A DNA stretch of 64,000 bases from Chrysophaeum taylorii (Eukaryota; Sar; Pelagophyceae; Pelagomonadales; Pelagomonadaceae), in contig JAQMWT010000036.1 in the NCBI GenBank assembly GCA_029834535.1, positions 62,001-126,000 on the forward strand, given 5' to 3'. The stretch's first letter is position 1; each line of letters begins with the position of its first letter. Positions 1 through 13,814 of the stretch are shown here, piece after piece. The position numbers were made by a program, and so were the translations under genes. The notes beneath the pieces were generated by a model. The model saw nothing but the letters and a program-made list of their open reading frames with translations. It had not been told where the DNA came from and did no database searches.

Positions 1-3000
1 GCCAACTCGAGCCCGGACATGAGCCCAGGTTGCATCAGGACCTCCAAATACGTGTTATTTGTTCGTCGATCCCACGCATCCGTTATATGTCTGGTGCGCA
101 AGTTCGAGGTTGTTGTTGTGGCAACGCGGGCAACATTACAGGAAAAGCAACAACAGACGGTCTCAGCAAACAACAGAGCAGAACAAGCAAAAGCGGCGTA
201 GCAACTGCTTCGACCGGATTCCTCTAGATGGGACTCAAAGATAATATTTACACGCGGAACACGTCGGGGGACATAAAACATCACGTCGCGCAAACGAGCA
301 CTCGTCGCGTCGCCGTTTACAAGGCTGTTTCCACCATTTGAGATACCACACGCCAACACGCGACAGAAAGACCGAAAGACAGACCGACAGAACATAAGAC
401 ATACAGACAGACAGACCGATAGATAGACAGCAAACAACTGGTCGCGCAGCAAAACGCACCCTCCATACATTATCTCGCCGAAGATGTATCGGAGGTCGTC
501 CCAAGGCACCTCCGGATTGGCGTTGAGGTACGAGTTTAGCACGTTTGAGCAAATGACGAGGTCGCCCGTGTTGAAGCCTGAGGCAAGATCACGTGAATGC
601 CGCGCGTTCATCACGACGCTACGAAGTAACAACACATCGACCATGCACGCTGGTTGTTGCTGTATTTCCGCGACCAGCCCTGGGATCCGAAGCGCCTTCG
701 ACCCAGGACGATCGAATGGAACCAGCAGAGGGAGAACAAACATGCCCTGAACTCGATAGGTTTCTTGCATCCCTCGATGATATCCTGGGAAAAATTTGCC
801 CAGGCTCTCGTGAGGTTGGACTTAATGTCAGCGGGGGCCTCGTTCGAGACTTTGATGCAGGACTGCAGCAAAGACTCGGGCATGTTCTTCATGCCCTGCA
901 TACCCGGCGGCTCGGCCGAGACAAAGCAGCGAAATGACTCGTGCGCATTCTCCTGGACAACTTCAAGGAGACGCTCGAGCTTGGGCACCCAGGACGTCAT
1001 GAGATGGCAGTTCTGGAGCATTACCTGTAGTCGAAGTCGAGATTAAGCGGACTATTGAAATGACGAGCAAAAAATCAGATTCGGGATGTAATCCTAGAAA
1101 CATGGACGGACAGGCAGGCGCAATGAAGACAAGTCAGAACGTGCAGACAAACACGCGCGTCAACATTCACGAGAAAACGATGAAGTGAAAACTCTGATCT
1201 TGACCCAGCCGCCCGACTTGGCGTATCGCTCGAGCACGGCTTCTGCGGGCTTTTCTTGTCCTTGCCCCATGGAGATGTTCATGAATGTCCCCGCCTCCTG
1301 GGAGATGCCGAGGGTGCGGCCAAGGTTCTCGACCCACGGCGTGGGATCGACGCCCGGGAACAGCACGAAAAAGACGGGCGTCTGGTTGGACGTCTCCTCG
1401 TACGTCGCGGCCATGTCGAACGGCGCCTGAAAGACGTACTCCGAACCCATTGTCTCCCCGATGTAGGTAGTGAGCGCAGTCGTAATGCGGTCGGGTCGTA
1501 GCGCGCGAAGCAAGATGAGGCGGTCGAAGGGCGTGCACTGCTTTTGGTAGTCGCCCGGCAGCTTGGCCGTCTCGGGTATGGGATTGTCGAACCAGGCCTG
1601 CCACTCGTCAGAGTCGGAGTGCATGTTGTCGCCAAGGCCTTGGAAGCGCTTGAGGCCCTCGAGGGCCTTGACGCGCGGCCAGATTGCCTCAGGCATCCAT
1701 TCGTGCAGCGGGCCCATGTTCCCAGGGTCGGGTACGACTTTGCCGAGGTAGAGATACTGGACGTCGTCGAACGAAAGGGCCTCGGTGCTGACAGCGATGC
1801 TCAGAGTAACCATAGTCGCGACCGTAAGCTTGTCCTTCTCGAAGAGGCCGCGTCGAATGTAGTTAAACGTTGTCATAGTGATTGAATCCATGAGCTCGAT
1901 GCAGCGCGCCGCGAGTTCCTCGTCCGTTTTCTCGACGACCTCTTCCTCTTCCTCGGCGTCATCCTCGCCCTCGGGAGCCTCGTCACCCTCTTTCGACTTC
2001 TTTTTTTCTGTGACGAGGTCGATGCCGCGGTAGAACACCTTGGTAAATGCCACGAGCGAATAGACATAGTACGAATGAATCTTACTCAGATCGTTCATCA
2101 AGAAGAAAAGTTGCGACGACCGGTCCGCCACGTTCTTGTATTTGTTCGAAGTGACGCGGATGTTGGCTTGCGTCGCCTTGGCCACGGCACTCTTCTTGTT
2201 GATGTCGATGGAGATAGACTTTGTTTCCTCAAGGCCTTCGATGAGGGCGACGTCCTCAGTGATGTCGCCCTCGGCGCTCGCAAGCTTCTCGAGAATCGAA
2301 TCCTCGAGCTCCTTCATTTTGATCTTGAAGCCATTCTGTTGCTTGACCAGCGACTCTGCGAGCTCGGCCAAATCCTCGCGCTCCTTGCGGACGACAAGGC
2401 TCAAGAGCTGGTCGCTAAGCCCGGATTGCGTAACGGTAAAGTTGATAAGCGTCGTCTCAGCTTGGACCTCCGGAGGGAAGCTGCGCGACAACACCGCTGA
2501 GTAAACAAGAAGGAGATCGAACGACGCACTGTGGGTTCCCTAGTTTGCTGTGTAGCAGAAGACGGAAATCGTCATGGAATTCGACCTCGGTGTCGCCGAG
2601 CTTCACATAGAGCGTACGACCGCGCTTAATAGTCGCGCGCTGAATGACTGGCGACAGAACTGCGTCGAGCGACTCCGCGAGATTTTCGATGAGAATGGTA
2701 GTCCCGTTCTCCAGGGCACGCTCTAATTTGCGCATCATGTCTTTTTGACCGAGGCGAACGACCTGGAGGTTGCGCGACGGTGCCGACTCCTTGTTGCGGA
2801 GCCAGGCGATACCCTGGAGCTGTGGGTCAATAATAAGCGGCCAGCGATTCGTGTTGCAGAGGATGGCCCCGTTCTCCGTCGATACGGGGTCGGCTGGAAG
2901 TCCGTCCTGGTTCCAGACGGCGACCTCGGCATCCGTCGTCAGGATGACCATGGGGTTGTATTCGAGCGACAATGGAATCTCGGCGTTCTCGCCAGCACCC

Positions 3001-6000
3001 GCTTGGAGCTGCTTTTTGAGATATTCGTAAAAGTTTTCGACCATAAGCTTGTCACGGAAACTCTTCGTGAAAGGCCCAGCGTACGAGATGAAAGCCGAGG
3101 CAAGGAGCACGTCGCCGGTCAGGAGGCTCTTGGCCTGCTCCATTTGCACAACGCTCTCCTTCCAACGCTCGTTCTCAGACGCGAGCGCCGACGTGAGCCG
3201 TTGTGCGAGGTCGAGCTTGCGTTGGCCCTTGTCAACAGCATCGAGCGCCTCTTGCTTTTCGATGTCGGCAATGCGGAGATTCTCGGTAAGCTCGGCGAGC
3301 TTGGCTTGGAGCTCGGCGACCTCCCCCTCGACGCGCGTTAGACGTGCATTTGCCTCCTCAAGCTGGGTGTTCGCCTCAGCAAGTGCCAGTCTCTTCGGTT
3401 CGACCGTGATTACGATGTCGTAGTACGTAACGATGTTGAGGACGAATGATGTGAGACCCGCCGCGGCCGAGTTCTTCCCGGCGATCACCTCTGGCTTGAA
3501 GTGTTCCAACGCTAGATATGGCCGAACTTCCTTCATCTGGACCGAAAGGTCGGCTGACTCGTCGATCTTGACCTTTAGGAGTTTGAGGTACTCGATGTAC
3601 TCCTTGATGTTGCCCAGGCACTGCTTCTTCGCCGCATCCCAGCTCCGGTCCTTGACCTTGCGCTTGTTGTGCAGGACTGCGGGGTAGATGTCAGCGAGGA
3701 GGCACATAGTTGCCACGAAGATATCGTCGACGCCCTGCGGCGGTTTAACCATCGTCTTACACTCAGCAAGCGCTTTGGCGTCGAGCGTGTCGAGCGCGGC
3801 CATCGCAGCCTCGACTGCGGGTTCGGCTTTTGCAAGATCTTCGGCCGTGGATTTTTGTTTCTCGGAGACGTCGCGCTGAATTATGGACACGTTCTTTTGC
3901 TCTTCTTCCGCTTTCGCAGTCTCGATCTCAACGATTGCTTTTTCTTTGGAAACGGTCTCCGCGATCCCTTCGGCAACAGTCTTCTTCTGTTCCGCGTCAT
4001 CAAGCGTGATCTTGAGGTTCTGTTCGATGGAGACGACGGCTTCGGACCTGGGGTCGAATGCTTATCAACAGTGTGGTCACGGGAGGGTGCACATCAAATC
4101 ACGAGCTGGGAAAAAAAAAAAAACGGGTTCAGTCGGAGCAACAGAATGAAAGAAGAGATAGGAAAGAAACGCTGTTGAATGAACGTGTCCTCCATTTTCC
4201 GAAGTCCGCTCTTGAGGCGTTGTATAGCCTTGTCGGAATCCTCGCGCTTGCTGAGAAGTAAGACCTGGTACAGTTTGAGTAGCTCGAGGAACGACTTGGG
4301 CGTCGTGTATACGTGTCGTCTCTCGGTCCGCTGGAACTCGCGCGCGAGCTTGTTTACCTCGATGAAAGAATAGGGCATAAATGTCTCAATCGCCGTGCGA
4401 GTCGCCGGCGCGCCAATGTCGAGTTCGGCGAGAAATCGCTGTCCGACCGACAACAGCGCCTCTTCCGGCCACGGCTGAAACCAATCAATAACGGTTGCGG
4501 TGACGAGCGCCGGGAACTTGCGGGCGCGAGTGCGAAAGTCGTCGCCGACAGGCGAGAAAGCGAGAACGACGTGAAGATTTCTCCGAATCTCGTGGATAAA
4601 AAAGTCCCAGCAGTTGGAGCGCGTGGGATCAATACCGGCCGACTTTACGCGACTAGCAACCGAATTGACGATGTTGTCCACCTCGTCTGTGGCGAAGAGA
4701 TCGGGCACGTTTCCCGATGCGAGAAGATCGTTGAGACTTATGAGAAACCTTTCGTTCGTGATCTGCGAGTCGGTGAGCAAAAACAAAACCCCTTCCTCCT
4801 TGAGCCCTGCCTTGTTGTACATGCCCTTTAGGTCTTCCTTGAGATCCGAGATGCCGTACGTCGACGATATGACGATCTGGACCACGGTATACTGACAAAT
4901 AAAGGCCGCAAGACGCGAGAGGGACTGCTTTCCGCTGCCGCCGACGCCGACGAGGAGTGCATGCCCACCTTCGTTGAGAACGATCCGAGAGATACGGCAG
5001 ATATGGCGCATAGCGTCCTCGAACCTGAGGTCGTCTGGATGACGCGACACGCGGGCTGTGACATTATTCGATATGACACGAACCAAAATATGAGTTGAAA
5101 GGGAACTGGAATGATTGACAAATAGACTCTGATTTGAACAAAACTAAATCCATTGAGGCAAAATTTTCATTGTAATTATCTAGTGCGCCCTCGAGGATGC
5201 GGCCGAGATTCCCCACGCCTAAACGTATGTCACGAAGCCTCCTACGTCGTCGTCGACTCCAGTTGAAACATACCAGTTATCTGGTCGTAGCACTGCTCGT
5301 CGATGCTCTCGCAGAAGTGGCAGAAGATGAGAAGCTCAGAATTTTCTTTTGCATAGAACCTGGTTTGGCGCTTTTTCGTTGCAACAGTTTGACGGACACG
5401 CGTTCGTCGGACTCTGCGTGGAGCACTTGTCGACAGGGTAAGCCTGGAACAGCTTTCGGGCCTGCCCTTGCGCCAACGCGTTGTACTTTGAAAGATCTTC
5501 TGGAGAGACGAGCCGATCTCCATATACTCGTTCGGACTCGTGCAACCTATAATCGATTGGCTCGCGCGTGCTCGGGTAAATACGTCTTCACACCATAAGT
5601 GAACGAATTTCTCGCCCGTCGATATCTGCTCGGCCTGAGCTGCCAATATGCCTTGAAAAACGTTCGCTATATGCCTGTGCCAGTTGTGACCAGTCTTGAA
5701 ACCACTCTTGAACGTGCCTTATATTAAACTCGTAGTGAAAATTCGTGGCCGTCTTGCGGAATTTCTCGCAGACCTCTTTGTGTAGATTCATTGCTGCCTT
5801 GAGGACATTTGGCGCAAGAGACTTTATTTCTTCGTTGAAACCCTGGCTTTGCAGATGGCCCATGAGAAACGTATCAAATATGCCATTGAGGCTCGCCCTG
5901 CTTGGCATGCCGACAGCAAAGGTCACGAACCACCGCTGCAACCGCGGATTTACTTCGAACGACCCAGCTGTCGGGTTGAGACACGAGACGACTTGGGTCT

Positions 6001-9000
6001 TGGTGATGTTTACGAGGGGATTCTGTGCCAACTTTTGTATGTCATAGAAGTGACTGTACTCCATATGTTGTCGTAACAGCGCAATAGCTGACTGGGTATT
6101 GTACTTGTCGACTTCGGGTAAGTTCAAGTCGTCGATGAAGTACCTGTTACTCGGAGTTAGGACGAGTTGCAAGCGATGCGTGACCGAGGGACGACATGAC
6201 CACAATTCGTTGTTGTGAACACCGGCTTTCGCACACAAGCCGCGCGTTCCCTGGAGGCCCATAGTTCGTTCCAGTTTTCTTTTCCAACGGGATGCGCAAG
6301 TTGTTCTGGAGCGCGGCGCTGGTACTGTAGAAATTCAAGTTGATCACTTGAAAGAGCTGCTCCGCGGGATCGGCTGCCTTGAGCAGTCCCATTACCTGCT
6401 GCGTCTTGCCAGTACCAGCCGAACCCGCGAGCATTACCGGACGAGCCTGTTTGACGAGAGCACCCATCCACATCGCGACAGAGCAAGTCTCAGCGGTTGG
6501 CACTGTCACAGAGCTCATGTTCATGCTGGAACTGTCGAAGTCGATGATGCGAAAAAAGGGGGACTTAGACCACTGCTCGAACGAATTGCTCTGAGGTTCG
6601 AGGTAGAAGTCGAACACAGAGTTGCTAGCACCGCGGCTGGGGAACTTCACTTTAGTCTTCGACTTGAAGAAGTCTGAAAAGCTAGTACGATAGTTTACAC
6701 CGTCGTCCGATACACCCAACGGCGCACCAAGTGCCCATATAAGACAAAAACTGAATGCAGTTTCCTGTGAACGTGAACGGGCTCACCGCACAGATTGCAC
6801 ACACGAACGTAAGAAATCAAGATCTCACCAGGTGCTCTCGCGATTGAGTGTTCATAGGACTCAAGGTAACATCTAACATGTACAGTAAGCTCTGGACGAG
6901 CGTTGTGTCCTCGTGCTCTACGACGAATGCCACGTTGAGTTTAATCCAATCCAAACCTGCGTCGAAATCACTGTCTCAGAGGCGCCCGCAAACATGAGAC
7001 GCCAGTTGGTACAGTCGGCTACGTATTCTTCGCAAAGCTCGCGCAGCCATTCTTTAACCTCGTCCGATTCTGGCCGCTTCGCAACGTAAGATGCGATCAG
7101 CGATCGCCACTGCGTGCCAGCATTTGTACTGATGTACAATATCCCGGCGCGAGAGACAGTCGCTGGCGTCGCATGTTTCAGATCCTAAGACGCGCCCAGT
7201 TTGCTCGTCGAATTCGCGACACGCTTACCCGAATTTCGAAAAGCATCCTCATGTGCGGTTTGAGAGGGATTCTCTCGTTCGATGCGAGCGTGAGCATCCG
7301 ATTATCATCCATGACCTGCGCGCCGTGAGGCAGAGTGGCTCAGAGTAAATCATACCGAGTTCATCGACTCGATCCAGTTGGCATCCAGATCACCTGCGAA
7401 CATGAGTTGTGGCACGCCACTCGCGGACACACAGGTTGCAAGCAGCCCGGAACAGTGGAAGGACGATGTTTCGCATTCGCGAACGCCAGTGGCTCAAACG
7501 CACCATCTAATAGTATCCATTTTGGCAGCTCGTCAGGCACCCGTCCCAAATTCCGCATGACCACGGACAGCAGACCGTCGCGCCACTCGCGGGTCGCCAT
7601 GGAGATATAGCCGTAAAGCTCCTCTGTTCGTACCGCTTTGGGGTTCAAATCTTTGACCGTCGTCACGAGACTGTCCGACTGGAGTTTCTTCGCATGTGCG
7701 AGCGTTCGCCAGCATTGCGACTTGCCGGCGCCCGCTGGACCCATCACCTGCAGCACCGAAAACGTCATCTAAAATTTTGAGAACGAATGCCGTCTTCAAC
7801 ACTGATCGTAACAAAGACACAGTGGCGAATCGCCAGCAACTCCTCGAGCTGCACGCACTTCAGACAGAAATCTTCGTCTGGATGATTGCCAAGGTCGCTG
7901 CAGGCCTGGACAATCGCCTCCTCGAGTTTGGGGTCGCGCTTCCGGGGCGGGTTGAGCCCGGGGAAGAGGTCTCCCAGCAAGCCGAAAAATACGACTTGAT
8001 CCTCTTTGACAATCTTTGGTATATTGGAGTCTCTGAGTGCTCTCATGAGAATAGCGTCCTCGGGCAGGTCAGGATCGGCGCGCTTCATAGCGCCAGCGAT
8101 CACCAGCACGGACTTAACGGCCCGTAAACCCCAGTCGTAGTGCAGCTGCTTTGACAAGAGTTCCTTCAGAAGCGAGTAGAGTCCGTAGAACTTTGACGCG
8201 AGCGTCTTGGCATCGACGAACCCCTGGGCCATCAGCATGTTCTCGCAAATGAGCACGAGATCAGGAACCATCACGGTCATTGGCCGAAAGAGTGCCTTGA
8301 GCCCCTCGGGCAACTCCGAGCGGCCGAGGTAGCCCGGATTCATCGTGATGAAGGCGCCGCACGTTGGGTCGAGGCTAACCTCGTCGCCCTCGACGGTGAT
8401 ACGGGCAGCATCGGCCTTGATGCCGTCACAGACGGCCTTGAACTGCACGGTACACACTGAGAGCACCTCGGGGATCAGCCGATTGAACTCGTCGAAGCAG
8501 CCCCACGAGCCGCTAGAACCAAGGCCCTTGAATATGTTCCCAAGCCCCTTGTAATCCATCTCAGGCTGCGACGGCGGCGCGAGTGGGTTATCGGAATCAA
8601 ACGAACGAGGCCCACCGAACAATTGAAGACGTAGCAGCACTTTGCGAGCGCGGAAGCGAGGTCCTTGGTGGTCTCGGTTTTCCTGAAATAAATCTCGAGT
8701 TGGTGGATGAAAGACATGCTAACAGCACTCTCGTTGGGAGAGCCGCGACTACGGACAACGGCAGCGCGCGACACGACGAGGGGCTCCGGGAACATCCAGA
8801 GGAACAACGAGGCTCAACTCACCCTGTTCCTGCGGGACCCGCCGGCGCGCAGCCCATCTTGAGGTTGAGCGCTTGGGTCGCCGTGACATAGATGCGATCC
8901 GTGAGCGGCGTGATAACGAGGCGCGGTCCGTTGCCGAGGTACTCGTAGTCGTACGGCAAGATGGCGTCGCAGATGGCGATCTCGGCGCGTTTGCCATTAT

Positions 9001-12000
9001 GGCGAAGGTGGGGGTCGCGAGAGAGGTGCGAGGCCGACGTCGGTGGCACGCGGAATTTGTGCTTGAGCTGCGACTGCCACTGAAAACTCGTGACTTCGCT
9101 GACCTTCTCTCGGACGAGCTTGGCGATGATGTCGCGACCGTGGGCATCCATCGTGATGCAGACCATGATGCGCGTGCGGTTCTCCTTGTTGAGGTTGCCT
9201 TGGGTAAGTTTGACGAGGGCAGCGAGCTGCGTGATTTGTTTCTTGTTGTACTCGTCGAGCGCGTCGGGCTCGCCCGCAGCAATCTTCTCGAACGTGGCCT
9301 CGACCTCTCGAACGTAATTGATTGCGAGCGTCAACAGCACGATCTGAGCGGGATCGGCTGGTCGTTTGCCGGAGTCGTCGACTGCCATGACCCACTCCTC
9401 GCGAGGCATGACCTGATAGCGATCGATCGACCGCTTGAGGTTCTCAAAAAGCGTCTGCTTCATCGCGTCGAGGACCGTCTGCATGTAGATCTCGACCTTG
9501 CCCTCGAGCGGTACGGGCGGTTCGAATGGCACCGTCTCCGTGCCGACATCCGCGACCCACCCAATCGCAATCGGTCGATCCGATTCCGTGCGCTTAGTTT
9601 CATCGAGGGTCAGCACCTTCGTTGCAAGGTAGATCTTGGACGTGTGGATCATGACCTTTTCCGGGGTGCTGCCATTCGAAAGTACGTCAAGCAGATCAGC
9701 TTCCGATACGAAGTCTGCAAACAAAACATATGACAACGAAGATGAGCGAAAAAGTAAGCAGACGTCAGATGTACTACTCACAGAAGCGCGGGAATTGACG
9801 ACGGCGGCCGTCGAGAAAGTCGGCGAGACCTGCATACGCGTCGTGTTTCGGACGAACAAACTTGCGAGACGCCGGCGTACGGACTCTTTTTGCAAAGATC
9901 GAGTGCTTCGAGGTTCTGCTCGAGGCGCTGAAGGAGACCGTCCACGTTGCAGGCTTCTCGGATGTTGTTCGTCTCCCACGCGGCCTGAAGCATGTCTTTA
10001 ATCTCGACGTCGATGCCGGCGAATCGTTCGGCGTCGATGGGAAGCTCGCGCTTGACCTATGGTGGGGACGTGCGTCGTCTCGCGCGACACACAAAGGTAA
10101 TGGCGTACTTCGTCCGAGCCAATAAACAGCGGCTCCAAGTAGCTCCACGTGCGTTGGATCTCGTTGATGGTAGTGTAGACGTCACTTATGTTGACGAGGG
10201 CCTGTTGCCAAGCCTTGACTTCCTTTTCGAATTGGGCGATGTATCGCGAGGCCATCATGCCCTGGACCATAAGCTGGTCGTTCTCGAGCGATTCCCAATC
10301 CTCCTCGTTGACCTTGAGGAGCGGAACTTCGGTCCCCTTGTAAAACTCTGCTAGAAAGACGATGTTTGCCCAGCGCTCCTTGAGGATCGAGAGGTTGGTT
10401 TCAATTTTTTCCTCCTTGTTGGCCTGGTCTGAGATTTCCTCGACGCTTTCGTTGAATTCGTGGAGGTTGAGCGCTAGAAGGCCGCCGAGCTGCATGTCCT
10501 CGTCTTCATATGGCGGCACGAACTCTTTGCCCGTGGCCTGCTTGAGGAGGACCCAGTGGCGTGGCCGCATTGCTTTGGAGCGGAGCATCGAAATGAGCGG
10601 GATTGTGTTTATGAAGTCCTTGAGGACCTTGCCCGTATGCTTGAACGCCTCGCACCATTTGACCGACTTGTGAAGCCCGTTCATCTTCTTGGTCTGCGCC
10701 TTGGAGCCGTCCTCGAGGTCCTCAATTTCGAGCTCGCGCCAGAGGAGGGCCTTTGCGTCGGTGACAAAACACTCGACGTCTTCGGTGACGTCCCAGAAGC
10801 GACGCATGTGGACGACGAGTTGAAGCATTTCAGCAAGCTTCTCTCGCGCCGGATTGATCTTGTCGGGAAACTCGAAAACGACGCAAAGGTGAGCGTTCTG
10901 TTCGAGCAGCTGCATCTCGTCTTTGAAATCCTTTTCAAAGGTGTCCAGATTTTTGATGGCGTCGTCGTGTTCAAGACCGGGGGCAAAGACGGCAGACTCG
11001 CGAAAGGCTCGGTCGATGTCCTTGATCTTGACTTCGTAGGCGTCAATGAGGTCCGAAGTCTCCGCGGCAAAATGTTGGGTCTGCGGAACGATGCGGAGCG
11101 CGGTCTGCGGAGCCTCGGTAAGAACCTCTGTCCATTCGGTCGAAGCCTTGGTAAGCTGGTCGAGGAGGCGATCGACCTGGTTCCCTCGCGCTTTGAGACT
11201 TAATAGCGCGGCGCGCGTCGCGTCAATGGTGAGCGCAAACTGGCCCGTGCGTTCGTCAATACTCTGAAGATGCTCCTTGATCTCGATGAGCGGGCCCACT
11301 TCCTTGCTCGGGTTTGTTTTGGCGAGACCGCGTTTCTTCTTCGCACTAAATTCGCGGATCTCCTTGATCTTCGCCGCGATGTCGTTCGTGAGAACGGGAC
11401 CGTCGATCGAGTTGATCGCCTCGAGCTGTTCGCGGCCTGGTTCGGTCTCGCCTTCGGCCAGCCGCACGTCCTTGGGATGCTCCGCCAGGTAGGCGTCCGC
11501 GCCGACGGCCGACATCTTGAAGGGCGAGCCGCGTATTGGCCCCGGCTGGCCCTGGAAAGTACCCATGAACTCAATCGACACGGTGTAGTCGCCCGGCGTC
11601 GGCGGTGTGAAGACTGCGACGTAGGTGCCGTCTTCGTTGTCCGCCAGCTCGACTTGGACCTTCTTTTCGATGGGGTCCGTCTCCTCGGGGAGGATCAGAT
11701 AGTCGGGGTTGACATCCTCGGCGGCAGCCATCGGGATCTCGAGATCGTCGAGCTCGGCCGGCGCTGGCGGCGGCTCGATTCGGATGCTGAATTCGTCCAT
11801 CCCGCACGAACGGTCGCTTCCATTCTTGTCTTTGGCAACGACGACGATCGACGTCGGGATGCCGGCGAGGCAGCCGCGGACGAGGCCGGGCCCAAAGGCT
11901 AGGCAGTGCGGCCCGCTTGTGACGGAGAAGTACGACATGTGGACGGTCGAGTTCGTGAGCGGCTTGGAGCCGATCATAACTCGGCACTCGACTTCGACCG

Positions 12001-13394
12001 CGCCATACTGCTCGTAGTTTGGCGTCTCGACCTGAATGCTCGCGTCGTCGACGACCGTGCCCTGGGATCCGTTTACGAAGCCCTTGGGGCACGCGAAGCG
12101 GACGATGACGTCGCCATTGGCTGACTTGAAGCCCATGCCCGCGACCTCGGCGAGCGTGCCGCCCGTGACGGGTCCGATCTTGGGCGCAATGTCCGAAACC
12201 GAGTACGGCGGGCCGACGACCTCGGCGACGTCGCACACCGCGAGATCGCCGTGCCACGTATGGCGCCACCCTCCAAACAGCAGCATCGTACCTTTCGCGG
12301 GGTCGTAGGCCATGGGGGAATCAGATCGCGGGGCCGGGATTCCTCCCGTCACCGCGGGCCGCACCCACTCGTTGGACCCGCACTCCAACACCATGACGTC
12401 GTTGCAATACTCGCCCGTTGGTGATTTTCCCTCGACGAGATCGCCCGAGTTGCCGCCAAACACGAAGATCTTCCAAAATGGCACTGCGAATACTGCGACA
12501 GCCGTGTGATTCCAGCGTGGCGCGCCCCAGTAGTCTGGCCCGGAGGCTCTCTGCGGCTGCGACCACGTGCGCGTCGGGATGTCGAAGACGTGGACGTCGT
12601 CGAACTGGTGCGAGCTGTTCCACCCCCCCATCACGTAGAGTTGCGTATCTTGGACGCTCAGCAGCTGATGGCCCGATCGCGCCTCAGGCGGCTCGCCCTG
12701 CATCTCGTATTCCTCCCACTCCATCGTTTCCAAGTCGAGGGCGTGGAGGTCGCAAAAGTCGCGCCGGGAGAATCCCGCGCCGCCGTAGCCCCCAAAAATT
12801 ATAAGTTTCGACCCAACCAACGTGCTGGCGTGCGCTCCGCGCGCCTCGGGCACGCCCGGCCACGGTCTTTTGAGCGACGGCAGCCCGGCGGCGTCGGGTA
12901 CCGTCTCGGCCGGAGGCGGCTGCGACCACTTCTCTGCTTTCATGTCGTACAGCCACAAGTCGTTGAAGTACCGACTCACTTTGTTGGCGCTGAATCCCCC
13001 AAACACGAGCATTGTCCGCTCCCTGAACACGTGTGCCGTGTGATGCCATCGCGGCGCCGGGATTGTCGAGGCGTCCTCGAATTGGACCTGCGCGCGCGTC
13101 TTTTCGTTCGTGGCCTCGTTCTCAAAGCCCACGCACCTTTGTCCAGTAGTAGTACGACTTATCGCTCATGTCAAGCTTGTAAAGCTCGTTGTTTGGGCCG
13201 GGCGGGCGCCTCTTGTCGCACCCACCAAAAAGGTACGCGAACTCACCGCTGATAACCAACGTGTGAGCTGATCGCGCCGAAGGCCGATCCTCGCCTGCGA
13301 AGAAATCCCGCATCATGTCCCTCGCCCTTGCGGTGTGATGATGCGCACCTTCTTGGCGGATTGGGTTCCAGGTCAAAACCGGAGGTGTTTGCAT
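1..13394 (-). CDS. Outer-arm dynein heavy chain, alpha (Kelch) type, C-terminus cut by window
   Basis: Axonemal motor that drives ciliary/flagellar beating. The N-terminus has Kelch repeats, then IPT/TIG and filamin-like Ig domains (about 13394-11500), the same order as Chlamydomonas alpha heavy chain. A short tail, the linker and the AAA ring follow. P-loops: AAA1 GPAGTGKTET, AAA2 [11 protein letters not shown]3 [11 protein letters not shown]4 GVGGSGKQS. The coiled-coil stalk with its microtubule-binding tip lies in exon 20, then AAA5/6. Exons traced by frame and family match: 13394-13137, 13120-10109, 10056-9885, 9829-9782, 9714-8823, 8682-8616, 8565-7813, 7747-7504, 7393-7356, 7315-7229, 7184-7001, 6956-6829, 6764-6235, 6143-5718, 5674-5594, 5546-5427, 5359-5274, 5218-5140, 5024-4185, 4047-2530, 2480-1193, 1024-649, 577-460, 90-1. 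About 3,810 residues are present; a few hundred C-terminal residues lie outside. Uncertain: the exon 1/2 join, the 649/577 join, and the start (ATG at 13394 or 13316). Confidence 0.93.
364..430. repeat. GACA-type tetranucleotide-rich tract in dynein intron
   Basis: Imperfect GACA/GATA units lie inside the longest dynein intron (459-91, 369 nt). Similar tracts occur at 13409-13442 and 22207-22243, so this looks like a common microsatellite class of the genome. Confidence 0.7.
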
Positions 13395-13409
13395 TCTTTG
13401 TCGCGGTTA

Positions 13410-13442
<33 letters not shown>

Positions 13443-13814
13443 TTGTGTCCCACGCCGCTGCTACTCCGCCGTGTCAGATGAGTGCTGGTTGGTTGCCACC
13501 CAACGCGCCGCGTGCGTGGTTCTCCTCGAGCCTCTTGTTCCGCCTGCCTCCACGGACGCTCGGCCCAAAAATGTGCCGCTAGAGGTGCTGAGACATCGCG
13601 GGGTGGCGGATCACTACCACACACACAGCGTTGCGTTTAACGGACACTAATAAGAAAGCTTATGCATGTCTTGAAAGGTCGACTGCTAAGACCCTAAATG
13701 GCTATCGTCCGTTGAAGTACAACATCAACAACAACAACAACAACCACTGGAGAGAGAGGGCTGCACACGATGACGACATTGTCTCCTTTCGAACTCGTAC
13801 TAAAAACTGCGACT
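13395..13814. other. Intergenic spacer between dynein 5' end and multi-calcyphosin 3' end
   Basis: No convincing gene. It holds a TGTC tetranucleotide array (about 13409-13442) immediately upstream of the dynein start and an AAC trinucleotide run near 13726-13747. The dynein promoter should lie here. Confidence 0.6.

Noticed and set aside
13409-13442. Regularly spaced short repeats considered as a CRISPR-like array (also 22207-22243)
   Set aside because: Simple tetranucleotide microsatellites without spacers, in a eukaryotic genome.
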